This document shows, piece by piece, positions 9,079 through 16,087 of a stretch of 64,000 nucleotides of DNA (positions are counted from its first letter, which is position 1; the number at the start of each line of letters is the position of its first letter). A model generated the notes under the pieces. That model was given only the letters and a program-made list of their open reading frames with translations, had not been told where the DNA came from and did not search any database. The position numbers and the translations under genes are program-made. The stretch comes from Bacteroidota bacterium (GTDB lineage Bacteria > Bacteroidota > Bacteroidia > 2-12-FULL-35-15): the NCBI GenBank assembly GCA_947469885.1, contig CANIQT010000003.1, positions 124,001-188,000 of the forward strand, read 5' to 3'.

Positions 9079-9465
9079 TTATGGTTTTTTAAATGAAACT
9101 AATTGAAAAGGTATTTTTATGATGGATTGATAATCTTCGCCTGCTTCTTGCATATCTTCGTCTTCTTCGTTGTACAGCCAGTTGATAGTTGCTTCCCCTT
9201 TTCCATTTTTCGAAATCAGTTCTAATTTTTTAAACAAATCGACAATACATTTGGAAGAGCTGGTATTAAAGTAATCGAGCTGAATGGTAAGTACTGTTTT
9301 GGCTGCCGGATGTTGAATATAATTTTCGAGCCATTCCATCATTGGTTTATAAAATATCACCGAGTTTTCGGGAATAGATTTGCCCCGTAATTCGAAGCTA
9401 CCTGTGGCAGCATCCAAATTAATAAATGGTGTTTTAACGGTTTGTTCTGTTTTGTACGCACTCAT
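9079..9465 (-). CDS. SiaC-family (DUF1987) regulatory phosphoprotein
   Basis: 128 aa, the usual size for DUF1987. The diagnostic segment is QLDYFNTSSSKCIVDLFKKL, where the Thr/Ser cluster corresponds to the region phosphorylated in SiaC of Pseudomonas aeruginosa. Other family features are the early FELRGKSIPEN and PMMEWLENYI and the acidic NEEDEDMQE loop. In the known system SiaC is phosphorylated by the SiaB kinase and dephosphorylated by the SiaA PP2C phosphatase, and unphosphorylated SiaC activates the diguanylate cyclase SiaD. Two PP2C phosphatases are encoded just downstream here, but no SiaB-like kinase or GGDEF protein is seen in the window. Family call is strong; the partner assignment is inferred. 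Confidence 0.85.
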   Translation of the reverse strand: MSAYKTEQTVKTPFINLDAATGSFELRGKSIPENSVIFYKPMMEWLENYIQHPAAKTVLTIQLDYFNTSSSKCIVDLFKKLELISKNGKGEATINWLYNEEDEDMQEAGEDYQSIIKIPFQLVSFKKP

Positions 9466-9505
9466 TGCTATTATCGTTAGTGTTCAATTTTAGTTTAAAA
9501 GCAAA

Positions 9506-9513
9506 CAAATATA
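9506..9513 (-). promoter_or_regulatory. Candidate -7 promoter element (TATATTTG) for siaC-lipoprotein
   Basis: On the minus strand TATATTTG matches TAnnTTTG and lies 40 bp upstream of the siaC-like start codon. No clear TTTG was found at the -33 position, so this is moderate evidence in an AT-rich gap. Confidence 0.4.
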
Positions 9514-9585
9514 TAGTTATTTTGTTTAAGTATTAAAAATCGTAAAATAAAAATGAATTGACCGTAAAAATGCCACGGATTAACA

Positions 9586-9885
9586 TTAAAATATTTTAGA
9601 AGGTTTTTTTGAAGTATGAAATACCCTCGAAATAACAACCTTGCCTGTACCAACCCTGTAAATTATTTTATAACTCCACACAACTAAGTATCTGTATTTG
9701 CTTTTTTTGTGTTTTAAAAGTGGTTCCACTTGTCCTATTTTAGGATGCGTTTCTAAACCAATCACCCTGTCTAATATCTTATTTAAAACAAGGTTTGCAT
9801 AAAATGTACCCTGTTCTTCTTGTATATATTTTACAGCTCTTTCAAGTTGACCGGTAGCTAATTTTGTCCAAATTACTTCAACCAT
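9586..9885 (-). CDS. RelE/ParE-family toxin
   Basis: 99 aa, the typical length of a ParE/RelE toxin. The layout matches the fold: an N-terminal strand VEVIWTKLATGQLERAVKYI, a helix ending at HPKIGQVEPLL, then C-terminal strands YRYLVVWSYKIIYRVGTGKVVISRVFHTSKKP. The pattern W-A-x2-L-x4-Y-I and the R-V-F-H-T end are characteristic. ParE proteins poison DNA gyrase, whereas RelE proteins cut ribosome-bound mRNA; sequence alone does not decide which. The reading frame overlaps the end of the upstream antitoxin gene by 13 bp, the normal translational coupling of type II modules. Confidence 0.85.
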   Translation of the reverse strand: MVEVIWTKLATGQLERAVKYIQEEQGTFYANLVLNKILDRVIGLETHPKIGQVEPLLKHKKSKYRYLVVWSYKIIYRVGTGKVVISRVFHTSKKPSKIF

Positions 9886-10064
9886 TTTTTAGCTTTTTTT
9901 ACAACTTCTTTATGTGTAAATACTTTTCCCTGTTTTTCCTGCTCTTCCGATTTTTCAATGTCGGCAAGCAATGCAAGTTGTTCGTACACATCTTCTATAG
10001 TGGTAGAAGAATTTACTCTGTTCGCAATTTCTAAAAGCGATTGTTTTATTTTTGTTCCACTCAT
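9873..10064 (-). CDS. Antitoxin of the ParE/RelE-type module
   Basis: 63 aa, lysine- and glutamate-rich. The C-terminal FTHKEVVKKAKKWLK is the short helical tail seen in many antitoxins that wrap their toxin (a VTHEEV-x-KWL-type ending is common in Bacteroidota RelB/ParD-like antitoxins). It sits directly upstream of, and overlaps, the toxin gene. It should neutralise the toxin and probably autoregulate the operon. No DNA-binding domain is obvious, so the N-terminal half may be only partly ordered. A TATCTTTG -7 element lies just upstream. Confidence 0.75.
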   Translation of the reverse strand: MSGTKIKQSLLEIANRVNSSTTIEDVYEQLALLADIEKSEEQEKQGKVFTHKEVVKKAKKWLK

Positions 10065-10079
10065 TGTTTTTATTTTTTA

Positions 10080-10087
10080 CAAAGATA
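10080..10087 (-). promoter_or_regulatory. -7 promoter element (TATCTTTG) of the toxin/antitoxin operon
   Basis: TATCTTTG on the minus strand fits TAnnTTTG exactly and ends 15 bp before the antitoxin ATG, giving a very short leader. No good -33 match is visible. Confidence 0.5.
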
Positions 10088-10131
10088 ATTCTTTTTATAA
10101 TGAATAATGTACAATGGATAATTGAAAATTC

Positions 10132-12171
10132 CTAACTCTTAATTATTTTCCTATTCACTACATTTTTGTTTTCATCTGTAATTTGAACAAAATAAATTCC
10201 TTTGGCAACATTGCTCATATCCAGGACCACCCCGCTTTCTCCATTGCTCGCCCAAACAGCTACCAGCTGTTTGTCGCCTCCTTGAAGGGAAGGAGGGAGA
10301 ACCAGCACACATTCCCCAAGTACATTCATAATCTTAATACTTTGTATTTTATACTTTGTACTACTTATTGTTGTTTGAGAGGTAAAAGGATTGGGAGAAA
10401 TGGTGATGCCATCATTTTTGTTTTGTTCGTCTATTCCAATGGTACCAATAGTAAAACAAGAAGAAGTATCTGTACAACCAGTAACAACTTGCCCTACCTG
10501 CACAGCGTATTGTCCGTTTGTGCTAGGTGTAAATGATTGATTAGTTTCACCTGATATTATTGAATATCCATTATTGCAATCCAACCATTGATAAAGACAA
10601 CCTACAGCATTTGCTGTTAGAGTAATTCCTAATTGAGTAACAGTTGTATCATTATTATTTAATATTAAATGAATAGTGAGAATGCTATCACAAGAAGTTG
10701 CACTCGTTAAGCTTTGTGCATAAGTGCCACTTGAAGTATAGGTTTGTCCATTGAGTGTAAACGAACCACAGGAAGTTTGAGAAATGGAATGAGTGGATTG
10801 AATACATTCTCCTAGCTTTGCCACAAATGGATGCTCTCCAACACTATTTGGAGGTAGTGTATCATTTCCGATAATAAAAGGATTGATAGCACCTTCATAA
10901 TCTCCTCCAACATAAACATCTCCATTATTGTTTGCAGCAACTCCATTCCAATCATCTCCGCCACCTGATAATGCTATAGCCCAGTTTACATTTCCTGTAG
11001 AATTATATTTGACAATATACATAGGTTCCATAGAACCAATAGGTGCATTCAGCGTATCATTATCAAAAATAATATTCGGACTTACTATTCGACCTGTAAT
11101 GTAAGCATTGCCTAAGCCATCAGAAGCTATACTATAAGAATCTTCAGCTCCGACACCTAGAGACCCTTTTAACCAATCCACTGTTCCTGATGAATCGTAT
11201 TGAACTATATACATATTATGGGTTGTTGAACCCGTTGTATAATTAAGGGAATAAGCACCAAAAGTTATGGTTTGAGAACTGGAGGCACCTGTAACAAATA
11301 TTTTACCCGAAGGAGTAGTTGCAATATAATTTGATGCACTTGCACCTGTGGCTGTTCGCAGCCAAATTTCATTTCCTGATGAATCATATTTCACGAGAAA
11401 ATAACCCTGACTTAAAATTGTATCGTTACCAAAACTAGCTCCGGCATAAGCATCACCAGTTACATAAACATTACCAAAATTATCAGCAGAAATACTTCTA
11501 CCATACCCTCCGTAGCCATAATCTCCGGTTGCCCAAATAACACCACCGGAAGAATTGATTTTAACAATAAATATCCCTCCTGATGATAATGTTGTTGTGC
11601 CAAATGTTACGTAGCCAGAATATCCCCCCGTAATGTAAACGTTACCTGACAAATCAGTGCAAACATCAAAAGTTGCACAAGTTCCTCCACCAAAAAAAAT
11701 TTCTGCCCATTGTTCTACTCCAGATGAATCATATTTTGCAAGAAAAGAAGCTGGACCAGTTAAAGTGTCCGAACCAATTATAAATAGTGAACAGTTTCCA
11801 ACGGATCCTGCAACATATACATTTCCATATAAATCAGAGGTTATACTTCTAGTAGAATTACCATTACAATCTCCTTCCGAAGTTTTAGCCCATTGAAATT
11901 GACCTGCTGAATTATACTTGCTTATAAAGAAATTTGTATGAGGGGAAAGAATCGAATCTATTAAAGAAGTGGAGCCGAATTGCAAGGTGTCACTATAAAA
12001 TCCCATACAATAAACATCTCCAAAAGGATCCGTTGCCATTTTAATAAACTCTGTTGCACCATGTCCGCTTCCTCCTTTTGCCCATTGCCAATGAGGTACC
12101 GTCTGCCCCGCACACTCCCTCCCCGAAATAAAAATCAGGATAACTATTAGTAAGAGGAATTTATTTTTCAT
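10132..12171 (-). CDS. SBBP/beta-propeller T9SS cargo protein with an insertion in its sorting domain
   Basis: 679 aa. It has a signal peptide (ending CAGQ), about seven propeller-type repeats of ~55-60 residues carrying DxxGNVYVTGxxxxxxxFGxxTL (residues ~30-450), a short CGSFTLNGQTYTSSGTY module (~463-505), an Ig-like segment with YQWLDCNNG, and a T9SS type A domain (~595-679; ISPNPFTSQTTI, VAKGIYFVQITDENKNVV). It should be exported to the surface by T9SS. The sorting domain is interrupted: between ECVLVLPP and VLDMSNVAKG there are about 20 extra residues (SLQGGDKQLVAVWASNGESG). Their DNA contains a GGAGG hairpin of the dispersed family, and STKYKIQS just before it comes from another simple repeat. 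Binding function unknown. Confidence 0.85.
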   Translation of the reverse strand: MKNKFLLLIVILIFISGRECAGQTVPHWQWAKGGSGHGATEFIKMATDPFGDVYCMGFYSDTLQFGSTSLIDSILSPHTNFFISKYNSAGQFQWAKTSEGDCNGNSTRSITSDLYGNVYVAGSVGNCSLFIIGSDTLTGPASFLAKYDSSGVEQWAEIFFGGGTCATFDVCTDLSGNVYITGGYSGYVTFGTTTLSSGGIFIVKINSSGGVIWATGDYGYGGYGRSISADNFGNVYVTGDAYAGASFGNDTILSQGYFLVKYDSSGNEIWLRTATGASASNYIATTPSGKIFVTGASSSQTITFGAYSLNYTTGSTTHNMYIVQYDSSGTVDWLKGSLGVGAEDSYSIASDGLGNAYITGRIVSPNIIFDNDTLNAPIGSMEPMYIVKYNSTGNVNWAIALSGGGDDWNGVAANNNGDVYVGGDYEGAINPFIIGNDTLPPNSVGEHPFVAKLGECIQSTHSISQTSCGSFTLNGQTYTSSGTYAQSLTSATSCDSILTIHLILNNNDTTVTQLGITLTANAVGCLYQWLDCNNGYSIISGETNQSFTPSTNGQYAVQVGQVVTGCTDTSSCFTIGTIGIDEQNKNDGITISPNPFTSQTTISSTKYKIQSIKIMNVLGECVLVLPPSLQGGDKQLVAVWASNGESGVVLDMSNVAKGIYFVQITDENKNVVNRKIIKS
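10275..10297. repeat. Family A hairpin inside the T9SS sorting-domain coding region
   Basis: CCTCCTTGAAGGGAAGGAGG lies in frame in the 10132-12171 gene and encodes PPSLQGG on the minus strand. It resembles the intergenic GGGGAGG hairpins in this window, with a weaker stem. Confidence 0.55.
10337..10365. repeat. In-frame simple repeat (ACTTTGTATTTTATACTTTG)
   Basis: Two imperfect copies of ATACTTTGTA-like sequence encode SSTKYKIQS in the T9SS sorting domain of the 10132-12171 gene. Nothing in the sorting domain fold calls for it. A related AAGTATT repeat occurs at 13841-13870. Confidence 0.5.
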
Positions 12172-12191
12172 TGCAGTTGGTTTTGCTTTGT

Positions 12192-12199
12192 CAAAGATA
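12192..12199 (-). promoter_or_regulatory. -7 promoter element (TATCTTTG) for the T9SS propeller gene
   Basis: On the minus strand TATCTTTG is followed by ACAAAGCAAAACC and the ATG 20 bp later. Spacing and leader resemble those of the YVTN propeller gene at 1407. Confidence 0.5.
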
Positions 12200-12304
12200 G
12201 TTTAAATTAGTTTATCAGAAAATTAACTTACTCACTAAAATATTTTTTTAAACAAAACATAAAAAAAACCGAATACGGTCAGCGGAATTTTTTTTTCGTG
12301 AATA

Positions 12305-12312
12305 TATATTTG
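12305..12312 (+). promoter_or_regulatory. Candidate -7 promoter element (TATATTTG) for the XRE regulator
   Basis: TATATTTG fits TAnnTTTG, 32 bp upstream of the XRE-type gene. The region is AT-rich, so a chance match is possible. Confidence 0.4.
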
Positions 12313-12344
12313 CTTTTCAAATTTAAAAACTAAAAACAAATAAC

Positions 12345-12605
12345 ATGAAATCAAAAGAATTTATTGAGCAAAATCAAGCCAATCAACGCGATTTAGGTCA
12401 GCGAATTATTGGTTTAAGAAAAAATGCGGACAACATGACGCGTGAAACATTAAGCGAATTATCAAAAATTCCGTTGGACACTTTAATTAAAATTGAAAGA
12501 GGAGGTCAAATGACTGCAGTTGATAAATTAAAACGTATTGCCAATTTTTTTGGTGTTTCTGTGGATAGTTTATTGATAGGCATGACATTTAAATTTGCCG
12601 CATAA
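12345..12605 (+). CDS. XRE-family helix-turn-helix transcriptional regulator
   Basis: 86 aa, essentially one Cro/C1-type HTH domain (residues ~16-78): LGQRIIGLRKNADNMTRETL, then SKIPLDTLIKIERGG as the recognition region and VDKLKRIANFFGVSVDSLL as the closing helices. Such small single-domain regulators often control nearby toxin, repeat or mobile genes. Here the nearest genes are a T9SS protein (divergent) and the 21-bp array plus the 13014-13838 gene downstream. No target can be assigned. Confidence 0.85.
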   Translation: MKSKEFIEQNQANQRDLGQRIIGLRKNADNMTRETLSELSKIPLDTLIKIERGGQMTAVDKLKRIANFFGVSVDSLLIGMTFKFAA

Positions 12606-12699
12606 TTACCAAAATAGTATGATTTTTTACTCTGCCAGGGTTGTTTAAGTGCACGGACTTCCTCTCAAAGCCCTTATTTTATTGAAAAGGGTGGTAAGT

Positions 12700-12900
12700 G
12701 GATGAGTTACGAGCGAAACTGGATGAGTTACGAGCAAAACTAGTTGAGTTACGTGCGAGATTGGATGAGTTATGAGCGAAACTGGATGAGTTACGAGCCA
12801 AACTCGATGAGTTACGAGCCAAACTCGATGAGTTATGAGCATAACTAGGTGAGTTACGAGCCAAACTCGATGAGTTATAAGCAAAACTGAGTGAGTTACC
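12700..12900. repeat. Tandem array of 21-bp repeats (9 full and 1 partial copies)
   Basis: The consensus is GGATGAGTTACGAGCSAAACT with no spacers. On the plus strand the frame beginning at 12701 reads as heptads D-E-L-R-A-K-L but is broken by TGA where CGA has become TGA (copies 4 and 7) and by TAA in copy 9. On the minus strand two frames stay open across the array by virtue of the period. No ribosome-binding context or conserved start supports a gene. It lies between the XRE gene and the 13014 gene and is one of four 21-bp-period arrays in this window. Confidence 0.9.
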
Positions 12901-13013
12901 AATGTAAATGTATTAATGATGAATGTGGGTGCAACTTTAATAAACCAAAGAAATAAAATAACGCTTTTACCAATACCAATAAATAATTAATGTATAACTA
13001 AAACAAACAACAA

Positions 13014-13838
13014 ATGAAAAAAAAAGCAACTGCCCCCAAAACAAAAAATGAATTAACTGCTGCTGAAAGCCGGTTATTAAGAAAAACAGAAAAAGAGTAT
13101 TCGAAAATTAAAAGCAAAGAAGGCAAAAAGCATTATGAAAATAATGTGTTTGCAATGAAAAACAAGAGTAAACAGTACGTGATGATGTTTGCTTTGACAA
13201 GGATTAACAAAATTAGAGCAAAACTGGGCATGTCGGACCAGGAGCATTTGTATTTGGAAGAGTCGGTGATAATGCACCAAGCTCAGGTGGACGATGTAAG
13301 TGATTTTTTTGATATTCCCTTTGATGGGCTTACCCGCTGGAATACCGAAAACGAAGCGGCAGCCCAGGCTTTGCTAGATGTGGCTAACGAATTGCCAGGT
13401 GCCGAAGGACAAAAGCAAACAGCATTTTCGGATTTGGCAATTACTCTGGAACTTGCGTTGGCGTACGTAAACGCACTGTGTGCCCGAAACCAGCGCCAGG
13501 CGGTGGATATCATTCTTTCTGCCCGTATGAAACAGGTTCTGAAAGGAGAAAAAAACAAACAGGAATTAACAGTACAGGTAGGTGCGGCAGCAGGCACTGC
13601 CAAACTTATGGCTTTGGTGCCAACAGAAGATGCTAAAAAACTTAAATGTACTTTTTTTTGGTGCTATTCTTACGACAGGGGCGATACTTGGTCGCTTTAC
13701 GAAATACCGCCAACACATCAGGCAAGCACCATAGCCAGAGGTTTAACTTCGGGTGCTTCGGTTATTTTTCGCAAACGACAATTAACCAAAAATGGTTTTT
13801 CTGATTGGGTGGTTTCAAAACCTATAACTATATTGTAG
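13014..13838 (+). CDS. Conserved-looking hypothetical protein with a C-terminal fibronectin-III-like segment
   Basis: 274 aa, not recognised as a named family. The N-terminal ~40 residues are strongly basic (many Lys), with no signal peptide. The middle (~80-190) is helical and acidic. The last ~80 residues (KLMALVPTEDAKKLKCTFFWCYSYDRGDTWSLYEIPP ... ARGLTSGASVIFRKRQLTKNGFSDWVVSKPI) read like a fibronectin type III beta-sandwich of the kind found in small Bacteroidota proteins of unknown function. The gene has its own terminator at 13871-13899. It is preceded by the 21-bp array and XRE gene, a typical accessory-type setting. A cytoplasmic location is likely. Confidence 0.7.
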   Translation: MKKKATAPKTKNELTAAESRLLRKTEKEYSKIKSKEGKKHYENNVFAMKNKSKQYVMMFALTRINKIRAKLGMSDQEHLYLEESVIMHQAQVDDVSDFFDIPFDGLTRWNTENEAAAQALLDVANELPGAEGQKQTAFSDLAITLELALAYVNALCARNQRQAVDIILSARMKQVLKGEKNKQELTVQVGAAAGTAKLMALVPTEDAKKLKCTFFWCYSYDRGDTWSLYEIPPTHQASTIARGLTSGASVIFRKRQLTKNGFSDWVVSKPITIL

Positions 13839-13840
13839 AA

Positions 13841-13870
13841 AGTATTAAGTATTAAGTATTAAGTATTGAG
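13841..13870. repeat. Simple tandem repeat AGTATTA
   Basis: Three and a half copies of AGTATTA(AG) follow immediately after the stop of the 13014-13838 gene. Similar simple sequences appear elsewhere in the window, including inside a gene at 10337-10365. Confidence 0.7.
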
Positions 13871-13899
13871 AAGCTTCGCAGAAATGCGGAGCTTTTTTG
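13871..13899 (+). terminator. Rho-independent terminator
   Basis: The stem AAGCTTCGCA / TGCGGAGCTT (one mismatch) has a GAAA loop and is followed by a T run. It is 32 bp after the 13014-13838 gene. Confidence 0.8.
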
Positions 13900-13915
13900 T
13901 TTAACAAAACAAAAT

Positions 13916-14019
13916 AAATTAACCACAGAGTGCGCAAAGAAAAAAATACACAAAGCACACAAAGTTTTTTTCTCTGTGAACTTTGTGTAAAAAACTCTGT
14001 GTTCTCTGTGGTTAAATTT
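13916..14019. repeat. Imperfect long inverted repeat ending in TTAACCACAGAG / CTCTGTGGTTAA
   Basis: The two ends are complementary over about 15 nt. Internally ACAAAGCACACAAAG and CTTTGTGTAAAAAACTCTG continue the symmetry, giving an extended imperfect hairpin of ~100 nt. The CACAGAG/CTCTGTGG ends are a motif I recognise as recurrent between genes in many bacteria. No transposase is present; it may be a MITE-like or RNA-structural repeat. Confidence 0.7.
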
Positions 14020-14070
14020 ATAAGAGCCCTCTTTAACATTTTTTGGTAATTAAACAGATAACATTTTCAT

Positions 14071-14107
14071 GGAAACGTTGGGAATTAAAAATGTTTCCGT
14101 AGTTTTG
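14071..14107 (+). promoter_or_regulatory. Promoter of the tetR-RND operon with overlapping operator palindrome
   Basis: The -33 TTG at 14078-14080, a 19-bp spacer and TAGTTTTG at 14100-14107 match the Bacteroidota consensus well. An imperfect palindrome GGAAACGTT-N10-AATGTTTCC (14071-14098, one mismatch) covers the -33 box and spacer. Its place in front of a TetR-family gene suggests the autorepression operator, from which the whole efflux operon would be controlled. Confidence 0.65.
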
Positions 14108-14127
14108 CGCCCGATTTTAAAAAAGAA

Positions 14128-14742
14128 ATGGACAACGTAACACGACAACGTATATTAAAAGCAGCTGAAGAGTTGTTTTTTAAATACGGAATAAAGAGCA
14201 TAACCATGGACGACATTGCCAAACACCTTGCCATGTCCAAAAAAACCATCTATCTTTTTTTTGCTGATAAAAACGAAGTGGTAGATACTTTGTTAAAAGA
14301 AAGTTTGAAAAAAGACAAAACCGAACTGAGCGACATCACAAAAAACTCTGCCAATGTAATAGAAGAAGTTTTTAATTTGATGAAACACATGAGTGCCATG
14401 TTTGGCAAAGTAAACCCCAATATATTTTACGATTTACAAAAATATCATCCCAATGCCTGGAAACAGTTTTTGAATTTTAAAGAAGATTGTATGGAAGTGA
14501 TGGTGGAAGGAGCTATAAAAAGAGGAATAAAAGAAGGATTGGTGAGGGAGGATATTAATTCGAAAGTGCTTTCCATATTACGGATTGAGGAAATAGTGAT
14601 GGGCATGAATCCGGAAATATTTCCACCCGAAAAATTTAAACTAGTAGATGTTCAACTAGCCATGTTAGACCATTTTTTGCACGGAATATGCACCATTAAA
14701 GGACATAAAATGATTAATAAATATAAAGGATTGAAACAATAA
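14128..14742 (+). CDS. TetR-family transcriptional repressor of an RND efflux operon
   Basis: 204 aa. The N-terminal HTH (residues ~7-53) is canonical: RILKAAEELFFKYGIKSITM, DDIAKHLAMSKKTIYLFFADK. The C-terminal ligand-binding helices are variable, as usual. The stop codon is 2 bp before the TolC-like gene, so it is co-transcribed with the pump it presumably regulates. The ligand is unknown. The promoter upstream contains a palindrome suitable as its operator. Confidence 0.9.
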   Translation: MDNVTRQRILKAAEELFFKYGIKSITMDDIAKHLAMSKKTIYLFFADKNEVVDTLLKESLKKDKTELSDITKNSANVIEEVFNLMKHMSAMFGKVNPNIFYDLQKYHPNAWKQFLNFKEDCMEVMVEGAIKRGIKEGLVREDINSKVLSILRIEEIVMGMNPEIFPPEKFKLVDVQLAMLDHFLHGICTIKGHKMINKYKGLKQ

Positions 14743-14744
14743 AG

Positions 14745-16085
14745 ATGAAAAAAACACTATTAATAATCGGATTCGGGATAGCTATGCTGAACACGTTCGG
14801 TCAGGCAAAAACAAACTATTCTTTTTCGCTGCGTCAGGCAATTGATTTTGCGATGCAAAACCAAAATGATATAAAGAATGCTGTGATTGACGAAGAGATG
14901 GCACATAAAAAAGTAGCAGAAATAAGAGGTTCTGGGTTGCCTCAAATAAACGGCAACTTTGATATAAAAGATTTTGTGGAGATACCCACTTCATTAATTC
15001 CTGCCGACTTTTTTGGAGGTCCTCCGGGAACTTATGCAGCTGTAAAATTTGGAACACAATATCAGTCAACCGCAGGATTGGATGCAAGTCAGTTATTGTT
15101 TAACGCTGAATATTTTTTAGGATTAAAAGGCTCTAAAGTATTTATAGAATTATCTACGAGAGGAATCGCACGTACCAAAATAGAAGCTACTGCAGCGGTA
15201 AGCAAAGCCTATTATACAGTATTGGTGAGCAACGAAAAAGTGAAACTACTGGAAGCAAACATTACCCGTTTGAAGAAAACCATGGATGATACAAAGGCAT
15301 TGATGGAAAATGGTTTTGCTGAAAAAATAGATTTCGACAGATTAACAGTAGCCTACAATAATCTACTGGTAGAAAAAGAAAAAGTGGATAGATTGTTAAG
15401 CACCGGAATCAACTTTTTGAAATTCCAAATGGGAATGGAAATTAATGCTGACTTAACATTGACCGATAAACTGGAAGATGTTAAATTCGATTTGGGCGCA
15501 CTGGTTCAACCTGATAAATTTGATTATTCGAAACGAATAGAATATGGAATAATGGAAACAAGTTTTAAACTTGCCAAGCTTGATTTAAAACGCCAACGCT
15601 TTTCTTATCTCCCAAATGCTTTTGCTTACGGTAGTATAAACCAATCAGCATACCGCACCGAGTTTGATATGTTCAACTCGTCCACACCTTGGTATCCAAC
15701 CTCATTAATAGGAGCAAGTGTTAAAGTGCCCATCTTTTCGGGCTTAACTCGTCATGCAAAAAATCAACAAGCCAAATTGTCGTTACAAAAAGCGGAAAAC
15801 AATTTAGCAAACATTAAAAAAGTGATTGATATGGATTTGGCTGCAAGTACCATTAACATTACCAATGCTGCCGCAACGGTCGAAAATCAAAAGAAAAATA
15901 TTGCCATAGCAGAAGATGTGGCTAAGGTGGCAAAGAAAAAATATGATGCAGGTGTAGGTTCTAATCTGGAAGTAGTTACCTCCGAAAGTGCTTTGAAAGA
16001 AGCGCAAACCAATTACATCAGTGCTTTGTATGACGCAATAATTGCAAAGATAGATTTTGATAAAGCAAACGGAAATTTAAAATAA
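14745..16085 (+). CDS. TolC-family outer-membrane efflux protein
   Basis: 446 aa. It has a signal peptide (ending TFGQ), followed by the duplicated outer membrane efflux (OEP) domain: SLRQAIDFAMQNQNDIKNA at the start, long coiled-coil helices, and the second half with YDAGVGSNLEVVTSESALKE and AQTNYISALYDAIIAKIDF near the end. These are standard TolC family landmarks. It should form the trimeric outer-membrane channel of the tripartite pump encoded with the following adaptor and RND genes. Length is normal for the family. Confidence 0.92.
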   Translation: MKKTLLIIGFGIAMLNTFGQAKTNYSFSLRQAIDFAMQNQNDIKNAVIDEEMAHKKVAEIRGSGLPQINGNFDIKDFVEIPTSLIPADFFGGPPGTYAAVKFGTQYQSTAGLDASQLLFNAEYFLGLKGSKVFIELSTRGIARTKIEATAAVSKAYYTVLVSNEKVKLLEANITRLKKTMDDTKALMENGFAEKIDFDRLTVAYNNLLVEKEKVDRLLSTGINFLKFQMGMEINADLTLTDKLEDVKFDLGALVQPDKFDYSKRIEYGIMETSFKLAKLDLKRQRFSYLPNAFAYGSINQSAYRTEFDMFNSSTPWYPTSLIGASVKVPIFSGLTRHAKNQQAKLSLQKAENNLANIKKVIDMDLAASTINITNAAATVENQKKNIAIAEDVAKVAKKKYDAGVGSNLEVVTSESALKEAQTNYISALYDAIIAKIDFDKANGNLK

Positions 16086-16087
16086 AG

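Noticed and set aside
12700..12900. CRISPR array
   Set aside because: Units are contiguous with no unique spacers and no cas genes are near. The same applies to the arrays at 43.7, 59.1 and 63.6 kb.
12645..12902. Open frames of 85 and 61 codons on the minus strand over the 21-bp array
   Set aside because: A 21-bp period keeps several frames open by itself; the start is a non-ATG codon without context, and two overlapping frames are equally open.
13916..14019. Insertion sequence or transposon end
   Set aside because: No transposase or paired element is seen; kept only as an inverted repeat.
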